In this document: piece by piece, positions 37,616-48,857 of the stretch
How the letters are laid out: every line of letters starts with the position of its first letter
Numbering within the stretch: position 1 is the stretch's first letter
Source of the DNA: Boothiomyces macroporosus
Lineage: Eukaryota > Chytridiomycota > Chytridiomycetes > Rhizophydiales > Terramycetaceae
Assembly: GCA_027604185.1 (NCBI GenBank)
Contig: JADGKB010000033.1
Span: 62,001 to 126,000 of the forward strand
Direction of reading: 5' to 3'
DNA: 64,000 nucleotides
The notes under the pieces: generated by a model
What the model was told of the DNA's origin: nothing
The model's input: the letters and a program-made list of their open reading frames with translations, nothing else
Database searches by the model: none
Position numbers and translations under genes: made by a program

Positions 37616-38220
37616 ATGGAAAATCATTACGAACTGGTAGTTAGGCAGCAACCAGATAGGGGAAGAGAAGCTGGATTGAAATTTCCGTTCATCAAAAGTT
37701 TAATGTAGTTGTAACTGATACAGATATCCTACTTTGATTATACAAGTGAAATTCAAGGATCGAATACCTATACACAAGGTATGCGCGATTAATTTTCAGC
37801 TCTATTCGTATTCTATGATCTGTACGCTGATACTATATTCTCCAGAAAAAGATGTCGTGTTATCGAGTATGGAAAATTCTCCGTACTCTAAACTAAAGTA
37901 TTCCGACAATCTTTTTGGCAATCATATCCAAACAGGACAAGTACTGTTAGACCCAGAGGATCAGGAGTATTATATATTTTTTATTTTTCCAGAAATACAT
38001 ATAAAAGTTGCAGACGAGTATGTGATTGAGTGTATAGTAATAGACATCGATAGGTATACGATCCTAATGCAGAATAACGGAGCCTACCAGAATATTTACT
38101 CGCCCATTCAAAGTCGCCCTCCGAAATAATTTTGACAAACCGCAGTTTTCTACTAATTTAAGCAAAGGATTTGAAATGCAAGGTATTGACGCTTCTGTAA
38201 TAAAAAAAGTAAAGTATTAA
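37616..38220 (+). CDS. Velvet-domain protein, array copy 1
   Basis: Velvet proteins are fungal regulators of development and secondary metabolism with an NF-kB-like fold. Four exons with introns of 19 (37705-37723), 21 and 19 nt give about 184 residues, all velvet domain. The N-terminal motif reads LVVRQQPDRGREAGLKFPFI, then YSYSMICTLILYSPEKD, HIQTGQVLLDPEDQEYYIFF, FPEIHIKVADEYVIECIVID, and the C-terminal RPFKVALRNNFDKPQFSTNL plus LSKGFEMQGIDASVIKK, which is the expected velvet ending. The usual DRRPIDPPP core is replaced. There is no second domain. It is the most complete copy and keeps the family ending best. Confidence 0.85.
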
Positions 38221-38633
38221 GTTTGAGTAATATAGTACTAAGAATGTGAAACTGTTTGTTTCAACTATATATGGAAAGAGCCCAGAAAGTTATGATACAG
38301 TGATAGAAGGAATATGCGCTGGTTGATTGCTTGGACAGCCAACCCTCCAGGTTTAGCTGAATTTAAGGATCAGCGGTACGAATTAAGGATATCGGATTAA
38401 GTTTAAACGTGAGAATCCTGTTTTTTTCCGCAACAAACTCAGCCAATCAAATGAAAATCGGCAGCCAATCAAATGATACTCTGACAAATAAACCAGGAAA
38501 ATACCAACTGAAATCCCTCTTTTTTAAAGGCAAAGCCAAATACAAAATAGAAAAAAACAAGCGACCGGCTCGTTAATAATTAAACACACACAATTTGATT
38601 TCCAATACTTTCTGTTCATTAGAGCCAAATATT
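38221..38633. other. Spacer between velvet copies 1 and 2
   Basis: The 413-bp gap is AT-rich with a direct near-repeat (GCAGCCAATCAAATGA-like and CAGCCAATCAAATGA-like strings near 38443-38475). CCAAT-type strings here could be promoter elements of copy 2. Confidence 0.4.
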
Positions 38634-39240
38634 ATGCCAGAACTTCAAGATATTACGATAGTGCAAGAGCCAGTTCAGGGAAGAGAGGCAGGACTAAAGA
38701 AACCGTATATTAGCAGCTTGCTGTAAGCATGGTTAACCGTAGGCACCCCACACTGATACTGAAAGCGATATTTACTTGCCCGCTTTCTCATGATACAGTA
38801 ATACACCGTTAACAACAGCTTAAATCACTAAATCTAGTATGTAATGTTGTGTTATATTCTCCAGAGATGGACGAAGCGCAATCGGTAGTCGCCAACTCTT
38901 ATTACTCAAAGCAACCATTCACAACAAACCTTTTTGGCTGCAGTACAGTCCCAGGCTGTGTGTTAACTGATCCTGAAACGAATAGTCCTAATTTATACTT
39001 TATTCCCCAATATTCATGTTAAAACGGCAGGAGAATATCGGCTTTTGTGTCAAGTATGCGACCTTGCCTGGTAAGTCTTGTTTTAATCACAGTCCTTCTA
39101 AAACGCTTTCAAAGTTTACTCGAACATTCAAAATTTTGACCAGACCAAATTTTGAAAAACCAAGAGCTATTACTCCGCTATCGATTGCCTTTGAAAACCA
39201 AGGAGTGGAGGCGAAATATTGTAAGCAGTTCTTTCAATAA
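38634..39240 (+). pseudogene. Velvet-domain gene, array copy 2, with a frameshift
   Basis: The copy has the same plan: ITIVQEPVQGREAGLKKPYI, LLHPTLILKAIFT, LNLVCNVVLYSPEMDE, GCVLTDPETNSPNLYF, then out of frame NIHVKTAGEYRLLCQVCDLA, and the ending FKILTRPNFEKPRAITPLSI with GVEAKYCKQFFQ. Introns are 20, 21 and 22 nt at the shared positions. In the strand IFP-NIHVK the frame breaks near 39001-39008, so the reading frame stops at Cys-stop shortly after. It is either a recent pseudogene or a two-base sequencing error. Its tail is very close to that of copy 3, so these two look like sister duplicates. Confidence 0.75.
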
Positions 39241-40640
39241 TTCTAAGCAAGAGTTGATCCTTTCCGAGGAGGTCTAGAGGTCGATCCTGATCATAAATAC
39301 ATAGTAATTAGTAATATATCAAATAAATATAATTAAACTCATGGTTTTACTTGATTAATTCTTTTAAAAATAGAGTATAGTTTTGTAGGTGTGGTTATGT
39401 TTCCTAGGATGAAAATAGCCCATAGTATTCTGCGAATATCGATAAAACACTAGCTTAAAGCTGAACCTAAATACCTTGAGCAAGGCGGACTTGAGGTTTC
39501 TCGTCAGGTTGCGGAAAAGCTTATTGATGCTGTAGTTTATATCGAGACACTGCTGAGCGATAAATTGGTCAACACAGTATGTGCAAGTCACCACTTGAAT
39601 CCCTTTGAATACCTAGTGTAAAAGTTCCAGTACATCTTTCAACTTTCTCGTGCAGGGGAAACAGTTTCCGGCACTTGAACTTTCAGAGGAAATCCACTAT
39701 TTCATGCTGCCAATCTGAACATTAAGGTGGCAGACGTAATTCGAATACTACTGCCAGGAAAATCTATGGAATCCTAACAAGAGAGTGATTCTTAATGGTA
39801 TCCAATCCTCCACCACTGGCGGCATCCATTAAGCATATTGCACTTTTCTTGCTACTCGTTTCCTTGAACTTTATCAAAAATTAATCAACCAATCATTTAA
39901 TAGAATGCTAGTCTGAAAAAGTGAGTGTGGTGGCGTGAAATTGTCGGGGATTTTCCCGTGGGATTCCATTTGATAGATTGGAACGCTGAATTCACCCGGA
40001 ATTACTTCAAGAACAAAATTAACCTTATAACCTAACTAATCCGTAATTTGTTTTAAAATATTTCCGGTAACTCGTTCCATAATGCCTTCCCAAAAGTACA
40101 GCCACAATTTATACGGAAACTGAATTCCCCCTAATTGTTTCAACAGCCAGTCAAAGGATTTAAAACAAAATAAAAAAATTTTAGAATTCGTATTTGATGA
40201 TTATTTTTTTGGGACTGCCAATTGCATGGTTGGAATGGGCGGCTTGTAACCAGAATCAACATTAAAAAGTATTACCTTTGATAATTACTCCAATGTGAAA
40301 GTGACGAATAATCAGATAAAATTCAATGGCGAATTGCTTTATCAATTGTGGTAAACAAACCAAAGTGTCCAACGGTATAGCTGTATTTTCCCAAGATGAA
40401 CCCCTGCAAGAAGTTCATGGGAAATTTTTGTCACCTTCACTTGCTAGCAGTCACCATTAGCGCGGAATCAATTACACTTGCTGTATTAACAATAGAGGTA
40501 CTAGAGATCACAATTTTGACTGATCTGTAGTTCCCATAAATCGGTATTTTTCATTCCATTGCTGGATTTGAATGTGTATGCCTGAAAAGTTTTTTCCCCT
40601 GTTTGAAGTAAACATAACTTTGGAAAGCAAAAAGGAATAT
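39241..40640. other. 1.4-kb spacer between velvet copies 2 and 3 with a velvet relic
   Basis: No intact gene seen. On + near 39620-39780 a degraded velvet-like segment reads roughly HYF.LP-NLNIKVADVIRILL, broken by stops and shifts. It compares with the strand motif of the intact copies (FPDLHVKAAGEYRILCKV in copy 3). The rest is AT-rich. Confidence 0.45.
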
Positions 40641-41252
40641 ATGCAAGAGCTTGTAGACATTGCAATTATTCAAGAACCGTTACGAGGAAGGGAGGCTGGG
40701 TTGAAAAAGCCCTATATCAGTAGTTTACTGTAAAATGCTTTTTAACTTTAGTCACCCAACGCTGATCGTGCAAGCTATATTTCCCAATCACATTACTTTT
40801 ACTGCCGTAACTTGATATTAAACCTAGTTTGAACCTATAAATTATATCTGTAACCTGGTGCTTGCGTCTCCAGATACCGCCGAAATCCACTCAACAGTGA
40901 AAAACTCGATATATGCTAAATTTCCTTTTACTGATAACTTTTGTGGAAGACTTACTAGTACTGGTACTCTTCTGCTCGATCCTATAACCAAAAACTATAA
41001 TTTGTATTTTATTTTCCCTGACCTGCATGTTAAAGCAGCTGGAGAATACAGAATACTGTGCAAAGTAGTGAATATTGAAAAGTAACCTTCAATTTAACTT
41101 TTAGACCTTGGATAATCTTTTCAAAATACACACAGCCTTTTAAAATACTGACCAGACCGTTCTTTCAAAAGCCAAAGACTATCACCCCTACTTCCCTGGC
41201 ATTCGAGAAGCAAGGAATTGAAGCAAAATATTGCAAACAATTTTATCAATAA
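40641..41252 (+). CDS. Velvet-domain protein, array copy 3
   Basis: Four exons with introns of 22, 21 and 23 nt. Motifs: IAIIQEPLRGREAGLKKPYI, LLHPTLIVQAIFPNHITF, YICNLVLASPDTAEI, FTDNFCGRLTSTGTLLLDPI, LYFIFPDLHVKAAGEYRILC, and the tail FKILTRPFFQKPKTITPTSL followed by EKQGIEAKYCKQFYQ. It is the intact sister of copy 2; both share the KILTRP and QG-EAKYCKQF-Q tail. About 180 residues, single domain, no signal peptide. DNA binding or dimer formation is inferred from the family only. Confidence 0.83.
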
Positions 41253-42665
41253 TTAATAGTAAAGATCTAAGCCGAATATAATATATTTCCTCCCTAGTAT
41301 TTATTTTTTTTGTAAACCACTACTAATTGCAAAACTGCGATTAAAAATTCAATAAAATGCTTTCAACTGTTACTTTGATTCATTTAAATGAAGCTCCTTG
41401 GATGTCTATTCCGTTGTGGCATATATCCAACCTTTCATTGGGAAGCATGCTACACTTGATACCGCAGTGCAACTTGAATTAAAATTACAAAAAAAGCTGT
41501 GTTTAAATCTTTTTTCTGTTCCAATATTCAATTTTACCTGGTTCATCATTGTCAGTGTCTCCTTCTTATGCACATGGCATTAGGATTTGCATAGACCAGC
41601 CGATTAAAAACAGCTTACATTGCATAGACCAGTCATTTAAAAACAGCCTTCATTGCATAGACCAGTCATTTAAAAACAGCCTACATTGCACTATAACATT
41701 TTACATTGTCAGAGTAGTATACTTGCTTAAAATTAGTTTTTTTGACCTTCAAGGAATTCCTACTTTCTACAATATCAATTGCGACCATTCACATCCCAAA
41801 ACCTTCTACTCAAAGAAATTCTGACTGACAACGGAGTTTTTCCCGCAACAGGGAGCTGAAACATTTCTAAAACTTTCCATTTTAGAAAAAAGTTTTGCTA
41901 CCTTTCCAATTACTTTTTTTTATCATTCTGCCGTAAATGCCAGGGACAATTTTTCTAGATAGATATAGAGACTAACAGTGCTTATCAAGTCATTTGTAGT
42001 GATTGTTATAATGATTGAGGGTGGGAAGAGTTTCCGTACTCTTTTGTCATACATTTGCATCATTTTGCATTATCAATCCAGGCAAAAAGTCGAATTTATA
42101 GAAGTATAGACCGATGGTTTTTCAGCCTTGTTACACTGGGAATAATAGGAATGGAGATTGACCAAATTAATTATTACTCAATTTTAATCATTATGAATCA
42201 TTATACAAGGTCTGCCCAAATTTGATGATTCATCATGATTTGGGGTGGTATTTGCGAAAAAAAGTCCAGCGTGATGGATTAGTTACACAAGGGTTGTGGC
42301 GCTTCGCCACTTTCAAAACAAAACAAGCCCCTAGGCGGTAAATAATCTAGAAATAACCGTGCAATGAACCTGGATCCAATCCAACCGAAAAGAAATAATA
42401 TACTCCCGGATTGTTTTCCGTTGGGAGATAAACACGTACAGCTTGAAGCCATAGAGTTACAGGAAAAATTGGGATTCACTGTAAAATTCCAGATACGCTA
42501 TATCGCTCTTCAAGTGCCAGATATTGACCAATAGTAACTGATAGATTGGTAAACTTGGCACTCAGTAATAGACGATTTGATAAACGCATCACTTGCGAAT
42601 ATTTGCGAGTGTTTCCGAATTTACTTGAAGAACTCGTAATTTTTTTTACTGGCGAATTCAGCATT
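41253..42665. other. 1.4-kb spacer between velvet copies 3 and 4
   Basis: No gene seen. It includes a 33-bp tandem repeat (separate entry). On + near 41418-41460 a short stretch reads YIQPFIGKHATLDTAV, resembling the velvet N-terminal motif QQP-xx-GRDAGLK, so it may be a fragment of another copy. This is weak evidence. Confidence 0.4.
41589..41687 (+). repeat. 33-bp tandem repeat, three units
   Basis: Three units of 33 bp each start GCATAGACCAG and end CATT, with a few substitutions (41589-41621, 41622-41654, 41655-41687), followed by a partial GCA. Because 33 is a multiple of three, an open frame encodes an 11-residue repeat (IDQSFKNSLHC), but there is no reason to think it is translated. 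Confidence 0.9.
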
Positions 42666-43247
42666 ATGGAAACTGATTATGAACTCATCATAAAACAGCA
42701 GCCGGTGGTGGGAAGGGACGCAGGGCTTAAATTCCCTTATCTTACCAGCTTAGTGTAGCGGTTATTCTAACTGTAGATACCCACCTTTAATTCTTCAAAT
42801 CATTTTCAAATCACCCAAATCAATTCAACAAGTTAAGCATATATCTGATGTTAGCTGATGACTTATAGATTTGTATGTAGTCTAATTCTATACTGTGACG
42901 AAAAGGATATTGTCCTGTCGATACTAGAAAACTCTCCATTCAGCAGAATCCCCATTTCAGCCAACTTTTTTGGGGATTTAACAAGCGATGGGAAAATATA
43001 TAGAGATCCTGATACTATGCAGCCAGCTATTTATTTCCTTTTTGACAATTTCAATATCAAGGCGATTGGAAACTATCGCATACGTTGCCAAGTAGTAGAG
43101 CTTAACTAGTTACTTTTTGCTAAATGTAGTTCTACGCTCTCCACCATACATACCAACCCCTTCAAAATCGTTATTAGAACACTATACAAGAAAGCAAAGG
43201 AAAAGACACGACTCACAAAAGCTTTGGAAAACCAAACATATTTGTAA
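42666..43247 (+). CDS. Velvet-domain protein, array copy 4
   Basis: Four exons with introns of 22, 23 and 21 nt. Motifs: ELIIKQQPVVGRDAGLKFPY, YPPLILQIIFKSPKSIQQ, RFVCSLILYCDEKDIVLSI, LENSPFSRIPISANFFGDLT, FLFDNFNIKAIGNYRIRCQV, then the tail HTNPFKIVIRTLYKKAKEK and LTKALENQTYL. The LENSPFSRIP segment is shared with copies 1, 5 and 8, making it a family hallmark. It keeps the velvet ending TKALEN in shortened form. Confidence 0.83.
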
Positions 43248-44182
43248 CAATATTACTATTCCAGAGATGTATCTCTTCCTCAACCATGCAAAGAAGTTTG
43301 TACAAGACCTTAAATTAATTTGATTCTCTTTTCGTTTACGCCCAGGTTATGATTATGTTGAAATATGAATAATATAATAAATGCCAATAGCACTATCCAT
43401 CTAGTTCATGATTGAATGTGAGGCTCATATCCATATAATATCTTCAGCGACTGATTGTTATACCACAATTAATTAGGGTTTTGAAATTGATGTCTGCTAC
43501 AAGATTCAAACATCTTCAACCATGTAAACTATAGAATTTGCGCAGCACATTTTGAAGATATCAAGAGACATTTTTGAGTCGAGTTTGGAGACTTTTTCAA
43601 GATCTTCCACACAGCCCCACAATGGGGGAAACGTTTTAATCTTTGCTGACTTGCGGACAAGACTAGCTGTGTAGAACTGGCATGGATATTAAAGTAGTTT
43701 AAGGGAAATTGACAGCGTAGTATTTTTAAGAGATCCACCAGACTTATGCACTCCAAATTAATGTTTTCAATGACTGATATCGCAATAATTGAGGCTGACT
43801 GTAATTGCATATTCGATTCTATATCACTCAAACTGGATAACTTTTTCGCACCAATCGAGAATAAGCGCTTCACATCTGAGTTTATCAACCGAGTGTTTGC
43901 GTTTTGCGGATATTCTGTTTATTTTCACTGTCAGCGCGCACATGCTCGTAACTCTTCCACCAATCAGACTATTGAATGTCTTGAAAATTTTAACCAAACA
44001 AGAAAATTCGTACTTCCAAGAAATTTTGGGAGTAACGGAATATCAAACAACTACTTTTTGCAAATCAGTAAACAATTTGTTTTATTATCATTGTAAAATT
44101 TGCTTCCTCCATTATTGGAAAAAATCCGCTCTTATTGCTCAGATTCCATAAATAATCAAATTCACAGTAAAGTCTGCAAATT
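43248..44182. other. Spacer between velvet copies 4 and 5
   Basis: This 935-bp gap holds overlapping open frames on both strands (43529-43888 minus; 43746-44151 plus). None has family motifs; they are likely chance frames or decayed DNA. Confidence 0.35.
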
Positions 44183-44733
44183 ATGGAAAAGTCGCCAGTG
44201 TCAGGTATCATTGCCAGAATCATACAGCAACCTCAAATAGGGAGGGATGCAGGATTGAAATTCCCCTATCTCTCCAGTTTACTGTAATTTCTACTAATCA
44301 ATAGGTACCCTACTCTTATCATAAAGCTAGAATTTGATCCGCCAAAAACAATAGAAGAGGTAAACGCTACTAACCTAGCTTTTTGCATCACGTTACGTCT
44401 GCCAGGTAGTACTAAATTGCGGTGAGAATAAAGACAATTTATCAATATTGGAAAACTCACCCTACAGTAGAATACCGTTCACTTCTAATCTATTTGGAAA
44501 CCTTTGCATAGCTGGTCAAGTATGTACAAACACTACGAGCATTGTCTTTGAATTTGACGACATCAATATCAAAGCATGGGGAATCTATACGCTTTCCTGT
44601 CAAATAGTAGATATGAATAGGTTGATCAATCTAATGTAGTTTGAATATTATCCAAATCACCACAAACCCTTTCCAGATTGTTATTCGAACGCAGTTCAAA
44701 AAGCCAAAGAAACCTCAACCGAGACGAAGATGA
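44183..44733 (+). CDS. Velvet-domain protein, array copy 5
   Basis: Four exons with introns of 21, 19 and 19 nt. Motifs: IIARIIQQPQIGRDAGLKFP, LLYPTLIIKLEFDPPKTIEE, YVCQVVLNCGENKDN, LENSPYSRIPFTSNLFGNLC, VFEFDDINIKAWGIYTLSCQ and the tail TTNPFQIVIRTQFKKPKKP, ending in a cluster of Arg (QPRRRR-like). This short basic tail looks like a nuclear localisation signal and replaces the usual velvet ending. The protein is the shortest copy. Confidence 0.82.
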
Positions 44734-45532
44734 TACTTCTATTCAAATGATTTCATTGAGATTAAAATACCCTTTTGCGCCTCTCTAATGTTCCACACGA
44801 AACTAATATATGGGACAAGAATCATCTATTTACGTTTAATTTTTCTTTCCTGCACGCAGATTTACCATCCACTAGAGTTGAGGGCTGAACAATAAAGATT
44901 GCCAGCTGGGTTTTCTGTTATCGTTTCAAAATGTGGTAATCCAGCACACTTTATTCTCTTGCATATCAGTAACAGTGAGGAGAATCTATGTTCAGTAAGA
45001 GTTAAAAGAAATTGTACGATCGCATAACAAAGTACATTTTTGAGCATCTCTATGAAGATTGCCATCCCAGTGTATCAATAATCGCAGGTTATCATTACTA
45101 CTATATTATTTAGTTTGATAAATACATCACTATCTCAGTGTAATTTTGAAATCCGGATTCTGGCCAAAATCAAAATCGCTATTCTCCAACTATTATAACT
45201 ACAAACCACTCATTTGGATCTACACTCTTGCACATAATCATTTAATATATAAAAATGATTCCGAATCTTATTACACAGAAAAGAGGTGAATCAGTTGTCA
45301 ATTCCAAATATCCCCTCAAGTAACTCTCCTCAATAATCCTTGTATTGAATAGTTGCAGTTCTGCCCAAGTATAATCCATAATCTTATCCATAGAGTCTTC
45401 TCTTCCCACTGTTTCAGAAGTTCCATGCTCGTACCTTGCGGCGGGTTTTTGTTTACAAGGCCGCACAATCCTAAAGTAGAAAAAAGTGGACAAAATTTTG
45501 TAAACTGTTATTTACAGTGATTACAGTGGCAA
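44734..45532. other. Spacer between velvet copies 5 and 6
   Basis: This 799-bp gap has no supported gene. A minus open frame at 45242-45493 contains TVGREDSMDK, faintly like the velvet GRD-GLK motif, but no other motif supports it. Confidence 0.35.
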
Positions 45533-46128
45533 ATGGATTTCAAAGTAGTGATTGCGCAAGAACCGGAGACAGGAAGAGATGCTGGGTTAAAAGCCCCTTA
45601 TCTTTCAAGTTTACTGTAACTATTTCTTTACTAGATTTCCTCACTTAATTGTAAAGATCGAATTTGATCCGCTAAGACTAAAGCAAAGTGTTTTACTTAT
45701 AGATTAACGGTAGCTACGCTCCACACAATTTGTATGTTCATTATCTTTATACTGTAGTCTTAAATTAGAAAATTTAAGCACGCTTCGAAAGTCACCATAT
45801 TCAAAACACCCATATGGACCAAACTTGTATGGAGATGTCTGTAGATTAGGTGAAATATATAATGATAATGAAACAAACGAACCCACAGTATATTTTATAT
45901 TTGAAAATATAAATATAAAAGCAGTTGGAGAATACTCACTACTATGCCATGTAACCGATTTGGAAAAGTAATCATAGCCTGAACAATAGGAAGACATGCA
46001 ATTATGCTTTCACTCGTCCATTTGATATTGTGATCAGAAGTAAATACAGAAAAAAGCACGAATTGACAGATCTGTATCAATATCTTAAATTCAATGGAAA
46101 AAGAAATGTTGTGGGGCCCTATTTCTAA
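45533..46128 (+). CDS. Velvet-domain protein, array copy 6
   Basis: Four exons with introns of 19, 24 and 22 nt; the 24-nt intron is the longest of the short class. Motifs: VVIAQEPETGRDAGLKAPYL, LLFPHLIVKIEFDPLRLKQ, QFVCSLSLYCSLKLEN, LRKSPYSKHPYGPNLYGDVC, YFIFENINIKAVGEYSLLCH and the tail TRPFDIVIRSKYRKKHELTD. It groups with copies 5 and 7 by the IVIRxxxKK tail. Its coding sequence is unusually AT-rich. Confidence 0.82.
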
Positions 46129-47325
46129 TCTTTTTTCAAATTTGCACTCAAGTGTTGTAAATTTTTTCGTTCTGATCCCGCTACTTGTTCAATATATTAA
46201 AAATGGAATAGTTTTGATCTATATACGAGATTTAGGACGGTTGAATATTGTTGGACTGTACATCAAATGAATTTGTTCATTGTTTTCGCGTCCAACTTTT
46301 CTAATGTAAAAATGGATTTGTTTGTTTGAACCTATTGTTCAATGTCTTGATGGGCAGATGGTTAGATTTTCAATTTTGGACGGCTATAGATCTCGTCCGC
46401 CAAGAATTTGGCCAATTTCCAGATAGCATTGATGGAAATACCAAATATTAAGATAACTATTACTAAAATTTAAAGAAAAAATTCCGAAAAACTATTGCTA
46501 TCTCTGCTAAAAGGTAATAACGTAATTGGGCCAAATTTTTCCTTTGATACTGAATTCCAAACAAACTTTTAGGATATACTTTCAAGCATAGTATTTTTGA
46601 GCTCAAGATGTAATATTAAAGACTATAATAGTTAATCTATATTATGATTTGAAGACTACAATAGCTAATCAATATCCTACTTGAACCAGTTCTTAGCGAT
46701 CTCTAGTATAATGGGCAAGAATATTAACTGCAAACAACCATTACCATATAGCCGTTTCAATAAATTAAAAAAGATACTATTTCATTTCGCATGAGTTTTT
46801 TATCTGAGCTTCTTTTGTTTGACAAAAATAGGAATGATTTTGTTTTGCTTTCCAATGGTATTGTAATTGTCTACATACTAATTTGGTATCAGAAGTAAAA
46901 ATAAAAACTAATTTAATCTGCTAGAATATCTTCATCTATAGTATCTACGTTGATGCGAGATTAGCCCTCATATTTAATTCGTATAGTGCGTCCATATATA
47001 AGCAAAATTCAGCGGCGGGTTAGTTGATATGAGATAGGGCTACGGCGGTCGATATATCTACATAGATTGTGAATCAATATCTCTGGATTCATTTAACTCA
47101 ACAAGATTGCAGATTTCCTATTTAGGTAAAAGAGGGGTTTTAAATGAGCAACGGACTCGGGTCACATATCAAAAGCTGTAGCTAATTCTGCCTCAATTAA
47201 ACAGAATAGGAGTGGAAAAAAGCTTCTCAACTTAGTGCAAGATTTATTATAGGTGTCAAACTTTTCACGCTTTGGGTAGACACGCTGACAAACACCAAAA
47301 AGTTTCACCATCGATTCACCTTCCA
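46129..47325. other. 1.2-kb spacer between velvet copies 6 and 7
   Basis: AT-rich sequence with no coding frame of note. Two direct near-copies of an AT-rich string (GACTATAATAGTTAATCTAT and GACTACAATAGCTAATCAAT) sit at about 46620-46674. Confidence 0.4.
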
Positions 47326-47920
47326 ATGAACAAGTGTGAAGAACTTAAATTCAAGCCTGTCATTTTACAAGAGCCTATCATAGGTAGGGACTCTGGGTTA
47401 AAATCACCGTATCTACCTAGTTTACTGTACTTGATGTTAACCCTAGAAATCCATCACTAGTTGTAAAGCTAGAGTTTGAAACTGAGACAAATATTTCTGA
47501 GGTACTATAAAATATAACAGTAGCTTCTTGTATCCAACTTTATCTGTCATGTAACACTTTGTGCTGAAGATCAAAAAGAGGTGCTTTCTACTTTGAAAAA
47601 ATCCCCCTATTGTAAGCAAAAGTTTACTAATAACCTTGTTGGTGGTGTAATCTGCCGGGGAGTAGTCATTAATGATTTCGCTAATGGTGAACCTGCAGTC
47701 TACTTTATCTTCAAGGACTTGAACATCAAAATAGTTGGAGAGTACACATTTCAATGTACAGTAATCGACCTTGAAAGGTAATATTCTTTAATGCAGCAAA
47801 TTTGTGGCAACAGCTTTTACTAACCCCTTTGAAGTCGTTATACGAAGCAAGTACAAAAAGACTAAAGTACAAACTGCTCTTTCCAAATATTTAGGCTATA
47901 GAAAATTAAAAAAATATTAG
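47326..47920 (+). CDS. Velvet-domain protein, array copy 7
   Basis: Four exons with introns of 20, 22 and 19 nt. Motifs: FKPVILQEPIIGRDSGLKSP, LLNPSLVVKLEFETETNI, FICHVTLCAEDQKEV, LKKSPYCKQKFTNNLVGGVI, YFIFKDLNIKIVGEYTFQCT and the tail TNPFEVVIRSKYKKTKVQTA. The last residues are Lys- and Tyr-rich. I chose the ATG at 47326 because the paralogues begin 10-16 residues before the QEP motif; the frame is open further upstream. Confidence 0.82.
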
Positions 47921-48857
47921 AATAAAATATTTTTTAATCGGAATAGTTCAATTATTGATTCTAAATTTGCCAATAGTTTTTAATCATCGTGTATTGCATA
48001 TTCGCGGTAAAATATGTGTAAAGAATGAGGACTCTAATAGCCATAGTTTAAATACATCAATTTATGGCATCTATATAATTAGTAGAGTGTTCTACTATCT
48101 AGTCCGCCCTCAAAAATGCCTCCCGTCATCCGAATAGCCCCATAATTTCTATATATAAAGAAATCTAGCAGACATATGCTATATCCGACTGCAATCCTCA
48201 TCTATGGAATCCTCACTCGAAATATTTAGAAATGGAACGATGAAAGTTGAATCATTGGCTAGATAGTTTTTATTTAAATTATTTGCTGTCCTTTCAGTTT
48301 GGAACTCATCCGGGTAATTTTGGAAATGAACGATTCAATTAACCCTGATTCACACCCGTCTCTCACTATTTTGCGAAACAGAAAGTAGTAATGCAATATG
48401 ATGCCACTGTTGATGATATTAATCCTTGTGGCATAGTTGATTGACCACAAGCAAGTTTAGACTGGGTGCTACACTGGAGTTCAGCGAATAAATGCTGTAA
48501 ACAACCCACCGTTACATTTGTACAAATAACACGTATTAACCCCGGTAAATGTTGCGTATACAAATGACTGATGTGCTTGTATTTTGTGTAACTAACGTAA
48601 AGCCCGACAATTTTCGTTTTCCATTAGTGGCACCCCTTGCCGATCACAAGAATTTCCTAAACAATAAAAAACTGGAAATGAATGAAAATCTGAAAGGACT
48701 TTAGCCACGGAATATGGTGGAACTGATTCCACTAGATCTAACGGATCGATTGATCAAGTCCATGTCAAAATTGAACATCTGGGTGCTATTAAATTAAATA
48801 TATTAAGTGCGATGTAGAACGAGTATCTACAAATTACCAAAATGCCTTTACAATATA
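47921..48857. other. Spacer between velvet copies 7 and 8
   Basis: This 937-bp gap lies between convergent copies. No supported gene was seen. Confidence 0.4.

Noticed and set aside
43529..44151. Opposing 119-121 residue frames between velvet copies 4 and 5
   Set aside because: Both strands are open, there are no motifs, no mini-intron pattern and no similarity to the velvet family.
45242..45493. Minus-strand frame with TVGREDSMDK as another velvet copy
   Set aside because: Only a few residues match; none of the other velvet motifs or shared intron positions follow.
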